Shown: positions 52,392-63,419, numbered from the stretch's first letter. The stretch: DNA of 64,000 nucleotides from Bursaphelenchus xylophilus (GCA_904066235.2 CAJFCV020000002.1:1922001-1986000), one strand, 5' to 3'. Translations and numbers: made by a program. The notes: generated from the sequence alone by a model not told the origin.

Positions 52392-53776
52392 AGCTGTCCG
52401 ACTAACAGAGCGTACGTTTTTTACGCACGCTTTTGGTCAGAGAAGCGAAAAGATCTCGCATTAGCGAGAGAGTCCGAGAAAAACCGTTCCTCTTGATTCA
52501 AAACCTGGAGTAGGGCCCAAATTTGGAGCCATAACTTTTGAGCCGGCGGAGAAGTTGATAAAACTTACAGGGCTTATAGATCACACAATTAGCTTTGTTT
52601 GAGTATAAAAATCGTCATTAAATATTACAGTATACCCAAACCCGCCTTGATTTTACTGCAAAAACATAAGAAATCCGCATGAAAAGACAAAAAAATCCGC
52701 AATTTCTAAAGTTGGGCTCATAGATCAGCTGAACCGTAAGCTAGAATGCTCAAATTAAGGCTGGGTGTCCTATGAAGTACCACCTTTCATAATTTAAAAA
52801 GAGGGAATAACATTTCGACACGTAGCGGATACTGTAACCTCGGAAATCTTTTTATGCACGCATTTTCTACCGTATCTCTCCCTTCTTCCTTCGCTTTTGT
52901 GGACAGAAAAGTTCGAGAAAATGCGCCCCCAAAAAGATTTCCGGGCTTACAGTATCCGCTACACGTCAAAATATTATGCCGTCTTTTCAAATTATCCAAG
53001 GCGCTACTGCATAGAACACGTTGCGTTAATTTCAGAATTCTAGCTCAATTTTCAGCTGACTTATAAACCCAACTTTAAAAACTTTTGGATTTTTTGTGTT
53101 TCTTCAGGAAAATCATGGCGGATTTGGCTATGCTGTAACATTAAATAATAATTTTTATATTTCTGTAAAGCCAAATGCCCACTTCATAAGTTGATAAAAT
53201 TTCATCAATCTGCAGTTAACGACTACAAAGTTACAGGCCCAACTGTGAAGCCCCATCGAGGATAATCGAGCCTCCATTTTCATCGAAAAAAGCGAAAAGA
53301 AAAGCACGGGAAATGATCGGAAATGGGGTGCACAATAAAGTTTTTGGGCTTACTGTGCATGTTATTGGCCAAAATTTTTTGCCGGCATCCCAAAATAATG
53401 ACGACAATTGTGCCAAGACTTGCCGTTTTTAATTTTAGCATTCTAGCTGAACTTCTAGCTGACTTATAGGCCCAACTTTGAAACAATACGGTTTTTTGTG
53501 TTTTTGGAGTAAAATCTAGGCGGGTTTGGGTATACTGTAACATTTGCGGACGATTTTTATACTCTTACAAAGCTAATTGTGTACTCCATAAGCCCAGTAA
53601 GTTTCATCAACTTGCGACCACCGGCTCAAAAGTTATAGCTCCAAATTTGAGACCTACTCTAGGTTTTGGATCAACAAAAGCGGTTTCTCTCGGACTCTCT
53701 CGCTTATTCGAGATCTTTTCGCTTCTCTGACCAAAAGCGTACGGAAAAAACGTACGCTCGGTTAGTCGGACAGCTC
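52392..53776. mobile_element. 1.4-kb foldback element inserted in a family B-like copy
   Basis: AGCTGTCCGACTAACAGAGC is answered by its diverged complement at 53776. Long imperfect arms share GAGAAGCGAAAAGATCTCG and GAGAGTCCGAGAAAAACCG. Inside, blocks such as AGCTGACTTATA-CCCAACTTT and GGGTATACTGTAACATT recur three or four times in both orientations. It interrupts a B-like sequence (GCCGAACTGAAACCGGCAAT) whose relative at 51471 is uninterrupted at that point. Confidence 0.65.
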
Positions 53777-53779
53777 CCA

Positions 53780-54178
53780 GGCATACCCCAAATATTCATT
53801 CATGAAAATCGTAGCTTCAGTTTTTCAGGGGCTGCCGAAGTATTCAACAATGTTTGCAAGGAGAGAGTGCACAAAAGACTGAGAGCTCAGAGAGTAACAC
53901 TTTTTCACAATATCATTCTCATCTTCGTAAAGAAAAAAAGTATTTGTTGTCGTGGAAAAATCATCCTTTACATTATAAAACGGTATGAAAATTTTCACGT
54001 CAAAATTCGCAAAAAAAAGTGTCAAATTGTTCCCAACTTTCGACCAAAAAATCTCCGTCGTTTCTGAAAAACACTAGCTAACATTTCGTAAGGCTATCGC
54101 ATGCATTTTACAAAAAAAAATTCCCAAATTTTCGCCAAGTTTCATCAAAATCTGAGCCTCGCATTTGAAGTTCTTCTC
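53780..54178. mobile_element. diverged family C copy
   Basis: GAAAATCGTAGCTTCAGTTT, GGCTGCCGAAGTATTCAACA, AAGTTTCATCAAAATCTGAGCC, then CATTTGAAGTTCTTCTCCCT. Confidence 0.6.
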
Positions 54179-54825
54179 CCTTACGTTAGTTATGCACATG
54201 CGACGGAAGCCTACACTATGACGTTAAATGCTATTCAGACTAATTTAGAGTATTTTTCAAAGCCCAATGCGGCTCACAAAAACAACCATGTGACTGCGCA
54301 CCTGGCCAACATTACGTAACATTCTACAAAATAAAAAAAAAACTATATTTTTGCAAACATCTGGCAACTCTCGAAATTGCCCAGTAATATTAATACAGTG
54401 AATTTCCCGCGGCCGCTGTGAATATTCGAAGACGTTTACCGTAAGCGGTGTAACAAAGGTGCTACGTAAAGAAATAAAAATATCTTCATAGTGGGCCGAA
54501 AAAACACTAATATCTGTAAATACCATAACACGTCTGTCTCAGTCTCGGCTCTCGAAGAAAAATACGACAACGGATTAGTCCTCGTCCGCAGACGCTGTAA
54601 AAACGAACTACACACCAAATTGGGAATGGAGTAATGCCGTGATGACTTTTGACCCGGGCCGCCAAATAATAAATTTATTCGAATTCCGCGAAACATTCGG
54701 GTTTGGCGTGCAATGCACACGACTAATCTAATAACATTTGTGAATGGGCGTTATACGTATACATAATAAAACAAGTTCCGGATGGAGGTTAAAGACGAGT
54801 CCGGAATTTAGTTTGTAGCGGACGT
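54179..54825. other. single-copy block with competing open frames
   Basis: On the plus strand, 54179-54319 is open and protein-like (SYAHATEAYTMTLNAIQTN) and is followed by a stop and AATAAA. On the minus strand two overlapping frames (54526-54345 and 54612-54437) also read plausibly (SVFSAHYEDIFISLRSTF). The evidence does not favour one strand, so I call no gene. It may be the remains of a gene cut by the transposons on its left. Confidence 0.25.
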
Positions 54826-55190
54826 AGACATGGCTCCCGTGCCGGTGTTTCGGCCCGGCCCGGCCCGGCCCGGCCCGGCCCGGAATAGTTAAAATCCAGA
54901 ATCTCGAAGCGAAAATTGGGTTTGATAATGAAAATAAACGCAATGTGAAGACACAATTGGTTTTTTTAGAGGCATTTTTTTGCTATGGAACACAGTATTT
55001 ATCCATTTACATGATGATAGAAAAAAACTTGGTCATAAGGAGTTAGACGTGGGGAGACTTTCTTTTCAATGGGCCGGCCCGGGCCGGGCCGAAGCAAATT
55101 TAGAACGGGCCGGGCCGGGCCGGAACCCTGCAGGCCGACGGGCCAGGCCGAGATTTTCGGCCCGGGCCGGCCGACGAGCCATGTCTAAGC
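54826..55190. repeat. inverted (CGGCC)n element
   Basis: TAGACATGGCTCCCGTGCCG opens the element and GAGCCATGTCTAAG closes it. One arm has CGGCC repeated five to six times and the other its complement. The spacer of about 170 bp is AT-rich. Related pieces lie at 37684 and 38708. Confidence 0.75.
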
Positions 55191-55298
55191 GGACGTGATT
55201 GAAACGCGATGCTCAGATATTGTTATAACTTGGTAAAAATTTCGAATAACTTCTTAGAAGACATATGCGAGACTCCTAGCTCATTGGTTTGCAGAAAA

Positions 55299-55529
55299 TA
55301 CAGTGGGAGACCTGATCCAGTGGCAAAAAACGTATCATTTTGCATCCAGAAAGTATCACAAAATGTAGCAAAATAGCTTCCTCTCCAAGTGAAAAAAACT
55401 TTGTTTTGAAGGGCGCTTTTGAAATCTGAGTTTTTTTCACTTTGCGATGGAGGTATTTTTCCCCATCTTTTGATACTTCCTGGATGCAAAATGGTACGTT
55501 TTTTGCCACTGGATCAGTCCCCCACTGTA
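55299..55529. mobile_element. family D MITE
   Basis: TACAGTGGGAGACCTGATCC to GGATCAGTCCCCCACTGTA. Confidence 0.85.
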
Positions 55530-56254
55530 TGGGGATTTTTAGGTCAGAAGTTAGGAAATTTTGGAAACTTTTTTGCGGACTTTGGCTTAAAAACTTTCCC
55601 ATCTCTTTCTACCGTAGGATAACGGTTACACAAAAATAATTTTTTTTCAAAGGACCCTGGCAGATAAATATCTGGCCGAAAAGTGCTTTTTTCTGGCCCC
55701 CTGCACATTTCGCGTACTCTCTCGACCGAAAAGATCGTTGAATATCTCGACTGCCACTGGAAAACGCTAGCTAAATTTTTCAGGAATTGATATGCGTCAT
55801 TGGTCAGAAGTGTGTGCGAAAATTGAAAGAAAATCTGAGCGTCGCAATTCGCACATTTTTCTTGGAACATACCCACCGAAATATTAAAGAAGTCGATCGT
55901 ATTTTAAAATCAAAAAAATGAACCTTCAAGCCCACCAATATTTCAAGCGGCTAGTCAGCAAGTCCAAAAATAAAAAAATCCACAGACATTTCCGCAAATG
56001 CTTGTAAATACCATGAACTGTAAACAGGATTTGCCTCTAATCATAGTTCAACAAAAACAAAATGCGAATCCAGACAAAGTGCTGACGATGGAAAGCAATT
56101 ACAATCTTGTCGCCAACAGCACGCCAACTATGATCACGTTGGTTGTGGAACTTAATCATAGGAGTACAAAATAATGTATAAACGATTTTCAGATGTTATA
56201 AATTGGATCTATGGTTTATAAAGCTTAAATCCGGCCGAAAAATTGCCTATTTTC
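55530..56254. other. degraded family C copy, then spacer
   Basis: C blocks occur between 55535 and 55855 (CTCTCGACCGAAAAGATCG, GAAAATCTGAGCGTCGCAA). The rest is spacer with nothing recognised. Confidence 0.45.
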
Positions 56255-56494
56255 CAGTGGCGGATCTGATCCAGAGGCAAAAAAAGATACCATTTTGCAT
56301 CCCGGAAGTATCAAAAATGTGGCAAAATACCTCCATTTTCCAGTGGAAAACTCCAATTTCAAAAGCGCGCCCGCTCTTTTTGTGAAGGAAAAAAAAAATT
56401 CTCACTTGGAGAATGTGGTATTTTGCTGCATTTTCGACACTTCCCGGATGCGAAATGGTACATTTTTGGCCACTGGATCCGGTCATCTACTGTA
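56255..56494. mobile_element. family D MITE
   Basis: CAGTGGCGGATCTGATCCAG to GGATCCGGTCATCTACTGTA, with the palindromic CGCGCCCGCTCTTTTTGTGA centre. Confidence 0.8.
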
Positions 56495-57522
56495 GTTGTG
56501 AAGAAAACACTTCTCTGATCCCACTTTCGACAGGATTGGTAAAGAAAAGGTATACTGGTTGACAAAATTTTCTTTCCACCTCGTATCTCGGGAACCGATG
56601 GGCCTAGAACCTCCAAATTCGGCATAGAAACATCCTAGGACAGTCTAACACCATGCCCAAAAAATCATATCATTTGATGCACTTTACATGCCCTTTTTCC
56701 AAAAAAGGCAAAAACCCGGATGACAAAATTTTCTTTCCACCTTGGAAAAAACGTTTGTAACTCATAAGCCAGAGGGTTTTAAGGCATGATTGTGGTATCA
56801 TTGTGTTCGCGAAGAAGTCCTCTCTCGATTGGTGTCACAACCTTACGGGGGTTTTAGTTTCTTCGCCTTTGGGCGTCGGCTCATCGTTGCCTTGTCCATT
56901 TTCAGCCAAATTCGTGGCCAGAGGAGCTCGCATAAGGCATAAGGAGATGAAAATCCCTTAAAAAACCCTGGCATTCATTTTTACAACATTGTTTCCTCCG
57001 GCAGTAGAATTCGATTTAATTTAAGTGCGTTGCAGGGGAAAATGAGCGCTGCCTGGATCCGCAAAACCGAAGAATCACTTCTGTACAGAATGGAAACGTC
57101 CAAATTACATCCATTTTCGCTACATACGGCGTACTTTAGGGCTTATACGACAGCATGTGTTGAAATCTACCAGCTTATCTTACCCCTCTCTGGTCTATGT
57201 CGTCTCAAGTAACGCAGGTTGTTGCACTAGGCCTTGGCATTACTTAAGCTTGGTATATTAGGACTTTTTGCTACCAGACTACTTTAATACATTGACCTTG
57301 ACAGGCCTTCAACGTTTTTTCCACGACGAATAGCTTGCGCAGGAAGCTTAGAGTTGCAAATTTTGTACATGGGGCGTTTGGAACCTTTCTTCTGCTCACA
57401 TCTAAGCGCGACATCAGTGATTAAAATCGTCGCTATTTTTTAACTCTGTAGTATCATAGAAAATATATAAGGAGGAAAAGTTACTTGAATTATCTGCAGT
57501 GTTTCCATAATAGCGTAATTTT

Positions 57523-58595
57523 GGAACTGGGACGATTGGGGAAAAAGACGATTGGGGAAAGGGACGATTGGGGAAAAAGACGATTGGGGAAAAGTACGAT
57601 TGGGGAAACCGAAAAGTATTATTTTTCTTCCATGCAAATGTCGAAGTTAGGATAATCGAGGGTGCTCATTTCGAATATCGGGTTTATTTTTTCTGAACAT
57701 TACTAGTTATCCTTAAGTAGTACTGTTAAGTACTAATTTTTTAAAAATTTTCGAAAAATACTGGATTTAGGGGATTTCGAAGGTGCTGGTTTCGAAAATC
57801 ATGTTCATTTTTCCTCTAGTACTATATAGTACTATTCTGATACTATATAGTACGAGGTCAAAATATGGCTTTTGACGTTAATGGTGTTGTTTTGATGCTT
57901 AGTACTCTTCAAAAACACGTTTTAAAGACTTGGTGCTATATAGTACTGTCTGATACTATGTAGTACGAAGTAAAAATAGGCGTACTAAGCACCAGAACAA
58001 CACCACGAACGCCTAAAGGCCAACTTTACACCTCGTACTACATAGTATCAGATAGTACTATATAGCACCAAGTCTTTAAAACGTGTTTTTGAAGAGTACT
58101 AAGCATCAAAACAACACCATTAACGTCAAAAGCCATATTTTGACCTCGTACTATATAGTATCAGAATAGTACTATATAGTACTAGAGGAAAAATGAACAT
58201 GATTTTCGAAATCAGCACCCTCGAAAACCCCTAAATCGAGTATTTTTTGAAAAATTTCAAAAAATTACTTTTTAACACTACTGCTTAAGGAAAACTAGTA
58301 AGTTTCAGAAAAAATGAACATCATTTTCGAAATCAGCACCCTCGAAAACCCCTATATCGAGTATTTATGAAAAAAAATCAAAAATTACTACTTTACAGTA
58401 CTACTTAAGGAAAAAAGTAAGAATCAAAAAAATGAATGTCATTTTCGAAATGAGCCCCCTCGATTATCCTAACTTCGACATTTGCATGGAAGAAAAATAA
58501 TACTTTTCGGTTTCCCCAATCGTACTTTCCCCAATCGTCTTTTTCCCCCAATCGTCCCTTTCCCCAATCGTCTTTTTCCCCAATCGTCCAACTCC
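57523..58595. mobile_element. MULE-like foldback element with tandem-repeat ends
   Basis: Flanked by a perfect 10-bp duplication, GCGTAATTTT (57513-57522 and 58596-58605). The ends, GGAACTGGGACGATTGGGG and its counterpart, contain five tandem copies of a 14-17-bp unit, GACGATTGGGGAAAA. The arms continue inward through GTCGAAGTTAGGATAATCGA to a central palindrome of about 500 bp rich in TAGTACTATATAGTAC. A 9-10-bp duplication with long inverted ends is typical of Mutator-like elements; the assignment is an inference. Confidence 0.8.
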
Positions 58596-58697
58596 GCGTA
58601 ATTTTCTGGTAACGAGAACCCTGGAAGCGCGTGTTTTCCCCTGCAACGCACTTAAATTAAATCGAATTCTACTGCCGGAGGAAACAATGTTGCAAAC

Positions 58698-59018
58698 ATG
58701 AATGCCAGATTTTTTAAAGGCATTTTCATCTCCTTGTGCCTTATGCGAGCTCCTCTGGCCACGAATTTGGCTGAAAATGGACAAGGCAACGATGAGCCGA
58801 CGCCCAAGGGCGAAGAAACTAAAACCCCCGCACGCCACGAAAAAAGTGGAAATAGAGAAATTCGCGGGAAAATGTTTTCGACATTTCATACGCTGAAACC
58901 TTTACAAATAAATAACAAAAATGATTCCAAAATTCTAATAAACAACAATTTACGTGTGAAACCGGCGAGAAAGCATCGAAAGGCATCTAGGAGGTGCACC
59001 CCGAACTTCTTAGATTGA
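58698..59018 (+). CDS. 106-residue ORF spanning an insertion junction, probably not a gene
   Basis: It starts MNARFFKGIFISLCLM (weak signal-peptide look) and ends in a Lys/Arg-rich tail. The first 44 codons come from the palindrome arm and the rest from the element inserted at 58830. The matching start in the other arm runs into a stop after a few codons. A shifted frame after it (about 58991-59047, VHPELLRLIEEEKG) and 59050-59125 (NWIKIDESDRIRALPRFTR) also look coding, so the inserted element may carry gene remnants here. Confidence 0.25.
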   Translation: MNARFFKGIFISLCLMRAPLATNLAENGQGNDEPTPKGEETKTPARHEKSGNREIRGKMFSTFHTLKPLQINNKNDSKILINNNLRVKPARKHRKASRRCTPNFLD

Positions 59019-60597
59019 TCGAAGAAGAGAAAGGAATTATATTGTACTAGGCAAAATTGGATCAAAATCGATGAATCTGACCGAATTCGAGCTCTTCCGA
59101 GGTTTACAAGAGTAGCAGGGCTTTGATCCTGCTACAACAGACCACTACTAAATTGAAATTCATCAAATCTTCTTTATTTCCACCTAAACATCAAACCAAT
59201 AAGAATAATTAAAATTACATAAATTTTCGACAATCCATCGAATTTGTCGGATACAATCTGAACTCGGAATTCAATCTCCACACCCATTGGTACATTATGC
59301 TGGCTTTCACATTCTACTTCAACATGGACCGGCTGAAATATCAATTATATTATTTTAGGTATAACCAGAGAAAATTATTGGCTCAATGGCCTAAAAACAA
59401 AAAATCAAAAAGGCAACGTCACAAACTTAACTTGAAATGTTCTAAACGTCGTCTGCTTCCTCTGATCCAGCTTTGCTCACGCCTTCTCCAGTCCTTTCTT
59501 GCGTTTCTCCGTCAGCTCCTGCAAAATGATACAATAATGAACCGACAAGTGCCCTTTTTCGACTATAAAATTTCCCGATTTCTTCTTTCCAACGTCCCCT
59601 AAGATGTCTCACACAACACCACATAGCGATTAATCCCTAATCTGGATGCAAAAAGAGAAATCCTACCTTTTCTGGAGACACCATCAGCTCCTGCAGAACG
59701 ATGTAGTAATGAACCGACAAGTGCCCTTTTTCGACTATAAAATTTCCCGATTTCTTCTTTATAACGTCCGCTAGGATGTCTCACACAAAACAGATCAGCT
59801 CCTTTGTACCTAAACCGGATGAGTAAAGAGAAATTCTACCTTTTCTGGGGACACCATCAGCTCCTGCAGAATGATGTAGTAATGAACCGACAAGTGCCCT
59901 TTTTCGACTATAAAATTCCCCGATTTCTTCTTTCCAACGTCCGCTAGGATGTCTCACACAACACCACATGGCGATTAATCTATAAACTGGGCACAAAAAG
60001 AGAAATCTTACATTTTCTGAAGACACTTACATAGCTGGTAAATCAATGTCGGGGTCGGAGCGCGATGTGCTGGGCTCCATGGACTCATCCATTACATTCA
60101 ACTGAACCTTCCTGAAGTCCTCAGCTAGCTTTATGTTGATTCTCTTCTTCTGGTTCAGCTTTTCTTGCGTTTCTCCATCGGTCCATGCAAAATGATGCAA
60201 TAATGAACCGACAAGTGCCCTTTTTCGACTATAGAATTTCCCGATTTCTTCTTTCCAACGTCCGCTAGGATGTCTCACACAACACCACATGGCGATTAAT
60301 CTATAAACTGGGCACAAAAAGAGAAATCTTACATTTTCTGAAAACACTTCCATACCTGGTGAATCAATGTTGGGGTCAGAGCGCGATGTGCCGGGCTCCA
60401 TGGACTCATCCATTATACTCAACACTTGAAACTCAAAGCAACGTAATTTTAAAGATAATATACATCCCGAAATTGTTCCAAATTCCAGAGTTACAATACT
60501 ATTAACACAATATTCATTCCATCAAAAAAATCAAGAAATATTGGGCGCAGCTCGAAATCTCTATTTCCAATTTTGCCTTACGTTTTTCGTGGCGTGC
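58830..60597. mobile_element. 1.77-kb insertion with short inverted ends
   Basis: GCACGCCACGAAAAAAGTGG at the left and the complement of GCACGCCACGAAAAACGTAA at the right. The flanks duplicate CCCC: the right arm reads CCCCC before and CCCC after, while the intact left arm reads CCCCC once (56845-56849). It carries the exon-like tandem array at 59440-60425. No transposase recognised. Confidence 0.75.
59440..60425 (-). pseudogene. tandem array of exon-like units of an unknown gene
   Basis: Four tandem units (cores at 59535, 59709, 59880 and 60201; spacing about 174, 171 and 321 bp) share AATGAACCGACAAGTGCCCT and TTCCCGATTTCTTCTTT on the plus strand. On the minus strand each holds an acceptor (TTTTGCAG or similar) followed by a short open exon: GAGCTGATGGTG-type in two units, ELTEKRKKGLEKA plus stop in the last. 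The first and one internal unit start MDESMEPGTSRSDP and a near copy. This looks like repeated duplication of an exon-intron block; no product is recognised. Confidence 0.45.
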
Positions 60598-60895
60598 CCC
60601 CGTAAGGTTGTGACACCAATCGAGAGAGGACTTCTTCGCGAACACAACGATACCACAATCATGCCTTAAAACCCTCTGGCTTATGAGTTACAAACGTTTT
60701 TTCCAAGGTGGAAAGAAAATTTTGTCATCCGGGTTTTTGCCTTTTTTGGAAAAAGGGCATGTAAAGTGCATCAAATGATATGATTTTTTGGGCATGGTGT
60801 TAGACTGTCCTAGGATGTTTCTATGCCGAATTTGGAGGTTCTAGGCCCATCGGTTCCCCAGATACGAGGTGGAAAGAAAATTTTGTCAACCAGTA

Positions 60896-61375
60896 TATAT
60901 TTGAATTTCTTCAATTTATGCGTACAGGGTCTGATAAGACCATATATTACACTATGAATCATCACATAAAGTCTTACTTCCCGATTTGCAGGGATGCCGG
61001 AGATATTCGACGGTCTTCCTTACAAGGGAGTTGAGCCGAGACAAAAAAGTCTTCAAACAAAATAAAAAAAAATTACAGACATAATACGGCTGCTAAATTA
61101 ATCCAGCTTTCATTTGACCAATTTCTCCCGCATTTACAAAAAATTTTATTTACCTTGCTTCCTCATTTTTAGTATGTTGAAAAGGCAGGTCTTAATTACA
61201 AAAATATCTAAATTTTAGAAAAATCAGCTGATTCTCCGCGGAGAAATCCAAATAAAAAAGTTGTTGGTTTCAAGTGGCCTACGCTGTAAACCCTGTTTGG
61301 CTGAGCAAAAAGTGTCTGGCAGACCCATGACTAACTGCACGTGCTCTCTCAAAAAAATTGTTGAAAACATCAGCT
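60896..61375. other. spacer with a family C fragment
   Basis: GGATGCCGGAGATATTCGAC and related blocks near 61000. No gene. Confidence 0.35.
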
Positions 61376-61525
61376 TACAGTGGCGGACCTGATCCAGTGG
61401 CAAAAAACGTACCATTTTGGATCCAGGAAGTATCACAAAATATAGCAAAAGATCCCTCTCCAAGTGAAAAAACTTCGAGAAAAGGACGGGTTTTTTGTTA
61501 GAGAGGAAGGCATTTTGCCACTACA
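61376..61525. mobile_element. family D MITE, internally deleted
   Basis: TACAGTGGCGGACCTGATCC at the left. At the right GGCATTTTGCCACTACAGTA shows loss of the right-arm terminus. Confidence 0.6.
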
Positions 61526-62530
61526 GTATATACTTCGTACATCTATACAAACAATTTTTTATGATCCCTTAGGGCGTGACCCCAAAAAAAGAACTTAAAT
61601 TGCACTCTATTCCGAGCCCACCAAAAAAGAAAAAATAATCGCCATTGGTGCCGGAACGGCCTCCACGCCACAAGCGGAAGTCCGAAAACGTTTTGAGATA
61701 AAATCGCAACGTCTTATAAAGTAGATAACATAATGGGTTTCCACCCTGCTCATGGTTGACCCCATTTGTAAACTCTCCTCTTCTTACGTTGTAATCACCC
61801 TCTGTTTCACAATAGAAAACGAAATGCCGACCAATGGGAAGTTAAAAATGAAACATTTGGCTCGCAATGGTGTGAGCGAACGCCGAAAGCACCCCCACGT
61901 AAGAACGCTAGGTTGCCCACGGCAACTCGAAACGTTTGGCTCCGGATTAACATAAAAAACGTCTCACAAAAGTTTTGCAAGAACTGAACTGCAAGGTGTG
62001 TTGAATATTCAACAGATTTTTGCCTGTTTCAAATCAGAATGGAGCTAAAGAAGTCACATGTGCTCCTTGAATTCTATGTCGCATGTAAACTTTTAGGTTT
62101 TCGGGTAATTCCAAAGGCAGCTTGAAATAAGAAAATTCCAGATTATTTAACAGTGAAGTGTACAGTATGGCCACAAAAACTACCGTTTCTCAGCAAAAAT
62201 CGGGAAACGTTTTTCGCCCGGCCGGCTATCCTCATTTTTTGTACCCCTTTGCCGAAAAAAGATCGTTTATCCATTTCCGGATGAGTCGGCAGTTCCATGC
62301 ATAAATGAAACAGGGTACCCTAATTAGTACTATTAAATATAAAACTGGTTTAACCGGCCGAACTGTTATTCGGAACTATGAAACCACCAAAATTTTTGTA
62401 ACAAGATGTAAATTAGAAACTACCCCTAAACGAAAGATTTGGAGTCCTACTACTGTTACATCCAAGAACTGCCCAAATTAGAGCAGCATAGGATTCGTCA
62501 TCGGTGTCTAAAAATTGAATTTTGTCATAA
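61526..62530. other. single-copy spacer with possible regulatory content
   Basis: Includes a perfect inverted motif, GTTGCCCACGGCAAC (61912-61926), of the RFX X-box type. It also includes a 28-codon ORF near 62040-62126 (MELKKSHVLLEFYVACKLLG) after a CAAATCAG acceptor-like site, and an unsupported 67-codon plus frame at 61752-61955. None is strong enough to call a gene. Confidence 0.3.
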
Positions 62531-62534
62531 GTCC

Positions 62535-62705
62535 TACAGTGAGGGACCGGATCCAATGGCAAAAAAACGCTTTGAAGGAAAGGGCGCGCTTTTCAAAGAG
62601 GAGTTTTTAAGCTTGTTAGAGAAGGGAAGGGTTTGGAGACGTTTTGGTCCCTTCCGGGAAGCAAAATGGGACGTTTTTTGCCATTGGATCAGGTCCCTCA
62701 CTGTA
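62535..62705. mobile_element. family D MITE, short subtype
   Basis: TACAGTGAGGGACCGGATCC to GGATCAGGTCCCTCACTGTA with a palindromic GGCGCGCTTTTCAAAG centre, the subtype also seen at 16128. Confidence 0.85.
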
Positions 62706-62806
62706 AATAACGCTGCGATGAGTTGAACTACTATTATAATATTCATCATTAGGGTACCCTTTTTATTTCTGCAAGAAATTGAAGACTCGGCCGGAATGGG
62801 TTAAAA

Positions 62807-63000
62807 CTAGTCCTTCCGGAAAGTCGCCGGAGAGATTTTTGACGTTGTTCGAAGAAAGTCAGGGTGCGAGCGACAGCCCAAAAAAGCCTATCGCACAGTA
62901 CAAAGAGCAAAAAAGTGCACAGTGCAAGCTGAACTTTTTTTTCTCACAGATTGTCGATGCGCGTATGGCCGATTTCTGTCCGGCGGCCTTCCAGACGGAC
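62807..63000. mobile_element. family B MITE
   Basis: CTAGTCCTTCCGGAAAGTCG to GTCCGGCGGCCTTCCAGACG. AGTGCACAGTGCAAG lies inside. Confidence 0.65.
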
Positions 63001-63233
63001 AAAAAGTATATCTCTGCTCTTCGAAGGAGTTTTAGGAATTGGTGACGTACTAGAGCACGTATGCCATTTTCGGAAAAAAAATCAAAGAATCATCCAGACG
63101 CTTTTGGCACTACTCGCTTAACGGTCCTTCCCAACATCTCCAGCCAACAACAAAAACCATAACCGTAACAACGAAAAAAAGCAGACAAGACCTCACACCA
63201 CCACTCATCAATACCTGACATTTAACCCCCATA

Positions 63234-63419
63234 ATGACGGCCTTTCGCCGCCTTTTTAACAAGGGAATTATAATTACCGAGGCATACAAAAACTGCCGGC
63301 CGAGTGATGTGAAAATGCACACGGAAGTAAGTCTTGTTGTCGACGGTCAGCTTAAGCTGTCAGCCATTGCTCAACTACACCGAGAAAATATACAAATGGT
63401 AATTATGGCACGGATATAA
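63234..63419 (+). CDS. small ORF of 61 codons, hypothetical
   Basis: ATG (63234) to TAA, with a protein-like composition: MTAFRRLFNKGIIITEAYKN, then PSDVKMHTEVSLVVDGQLKL. A donor-like GTAAGT at about 63325 and GTAATT at about 63397 lie inside, so it could also be a first exon. The minus strand is open as well. No family recognised. Confidence 0.25.
   Translation: MTAFRRLFNKGIIITEAYKNCRPSDVKMHTEVSLVVDGQLKLSAIAQLHRENIQMVIMARI

Larger units (their letters stand above)
56553..60895. mobile_element. Tc1-like foldback element with two nested insertions
   Basis: The ends are TACTGGTTGACAAAATTTTC and its complement, flanked by TA. Without its two inserts it is a palindrome with arms of about 490 bp: left 56553-57045, right 58632-58829 plus 60602-60895. 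Each end carries two direct copies of GACAAAATTTTCTTTCCACC about 160 bp apart (56561 and 56722; complements at 60868 and 60707), the IR/DR layout of some Tc1-type elements. Inserts: 57523-58595 in the spacer and 58830-60597 in the right arm. No transposase seen. Confidence 0.85.

Noticed and set aside
56359..56625. Minus-strand ORF over family D
   Set aside because: The same peptide strings occur at every D copy (155, 35145, 37816, 55299); it is transposon end sequence.
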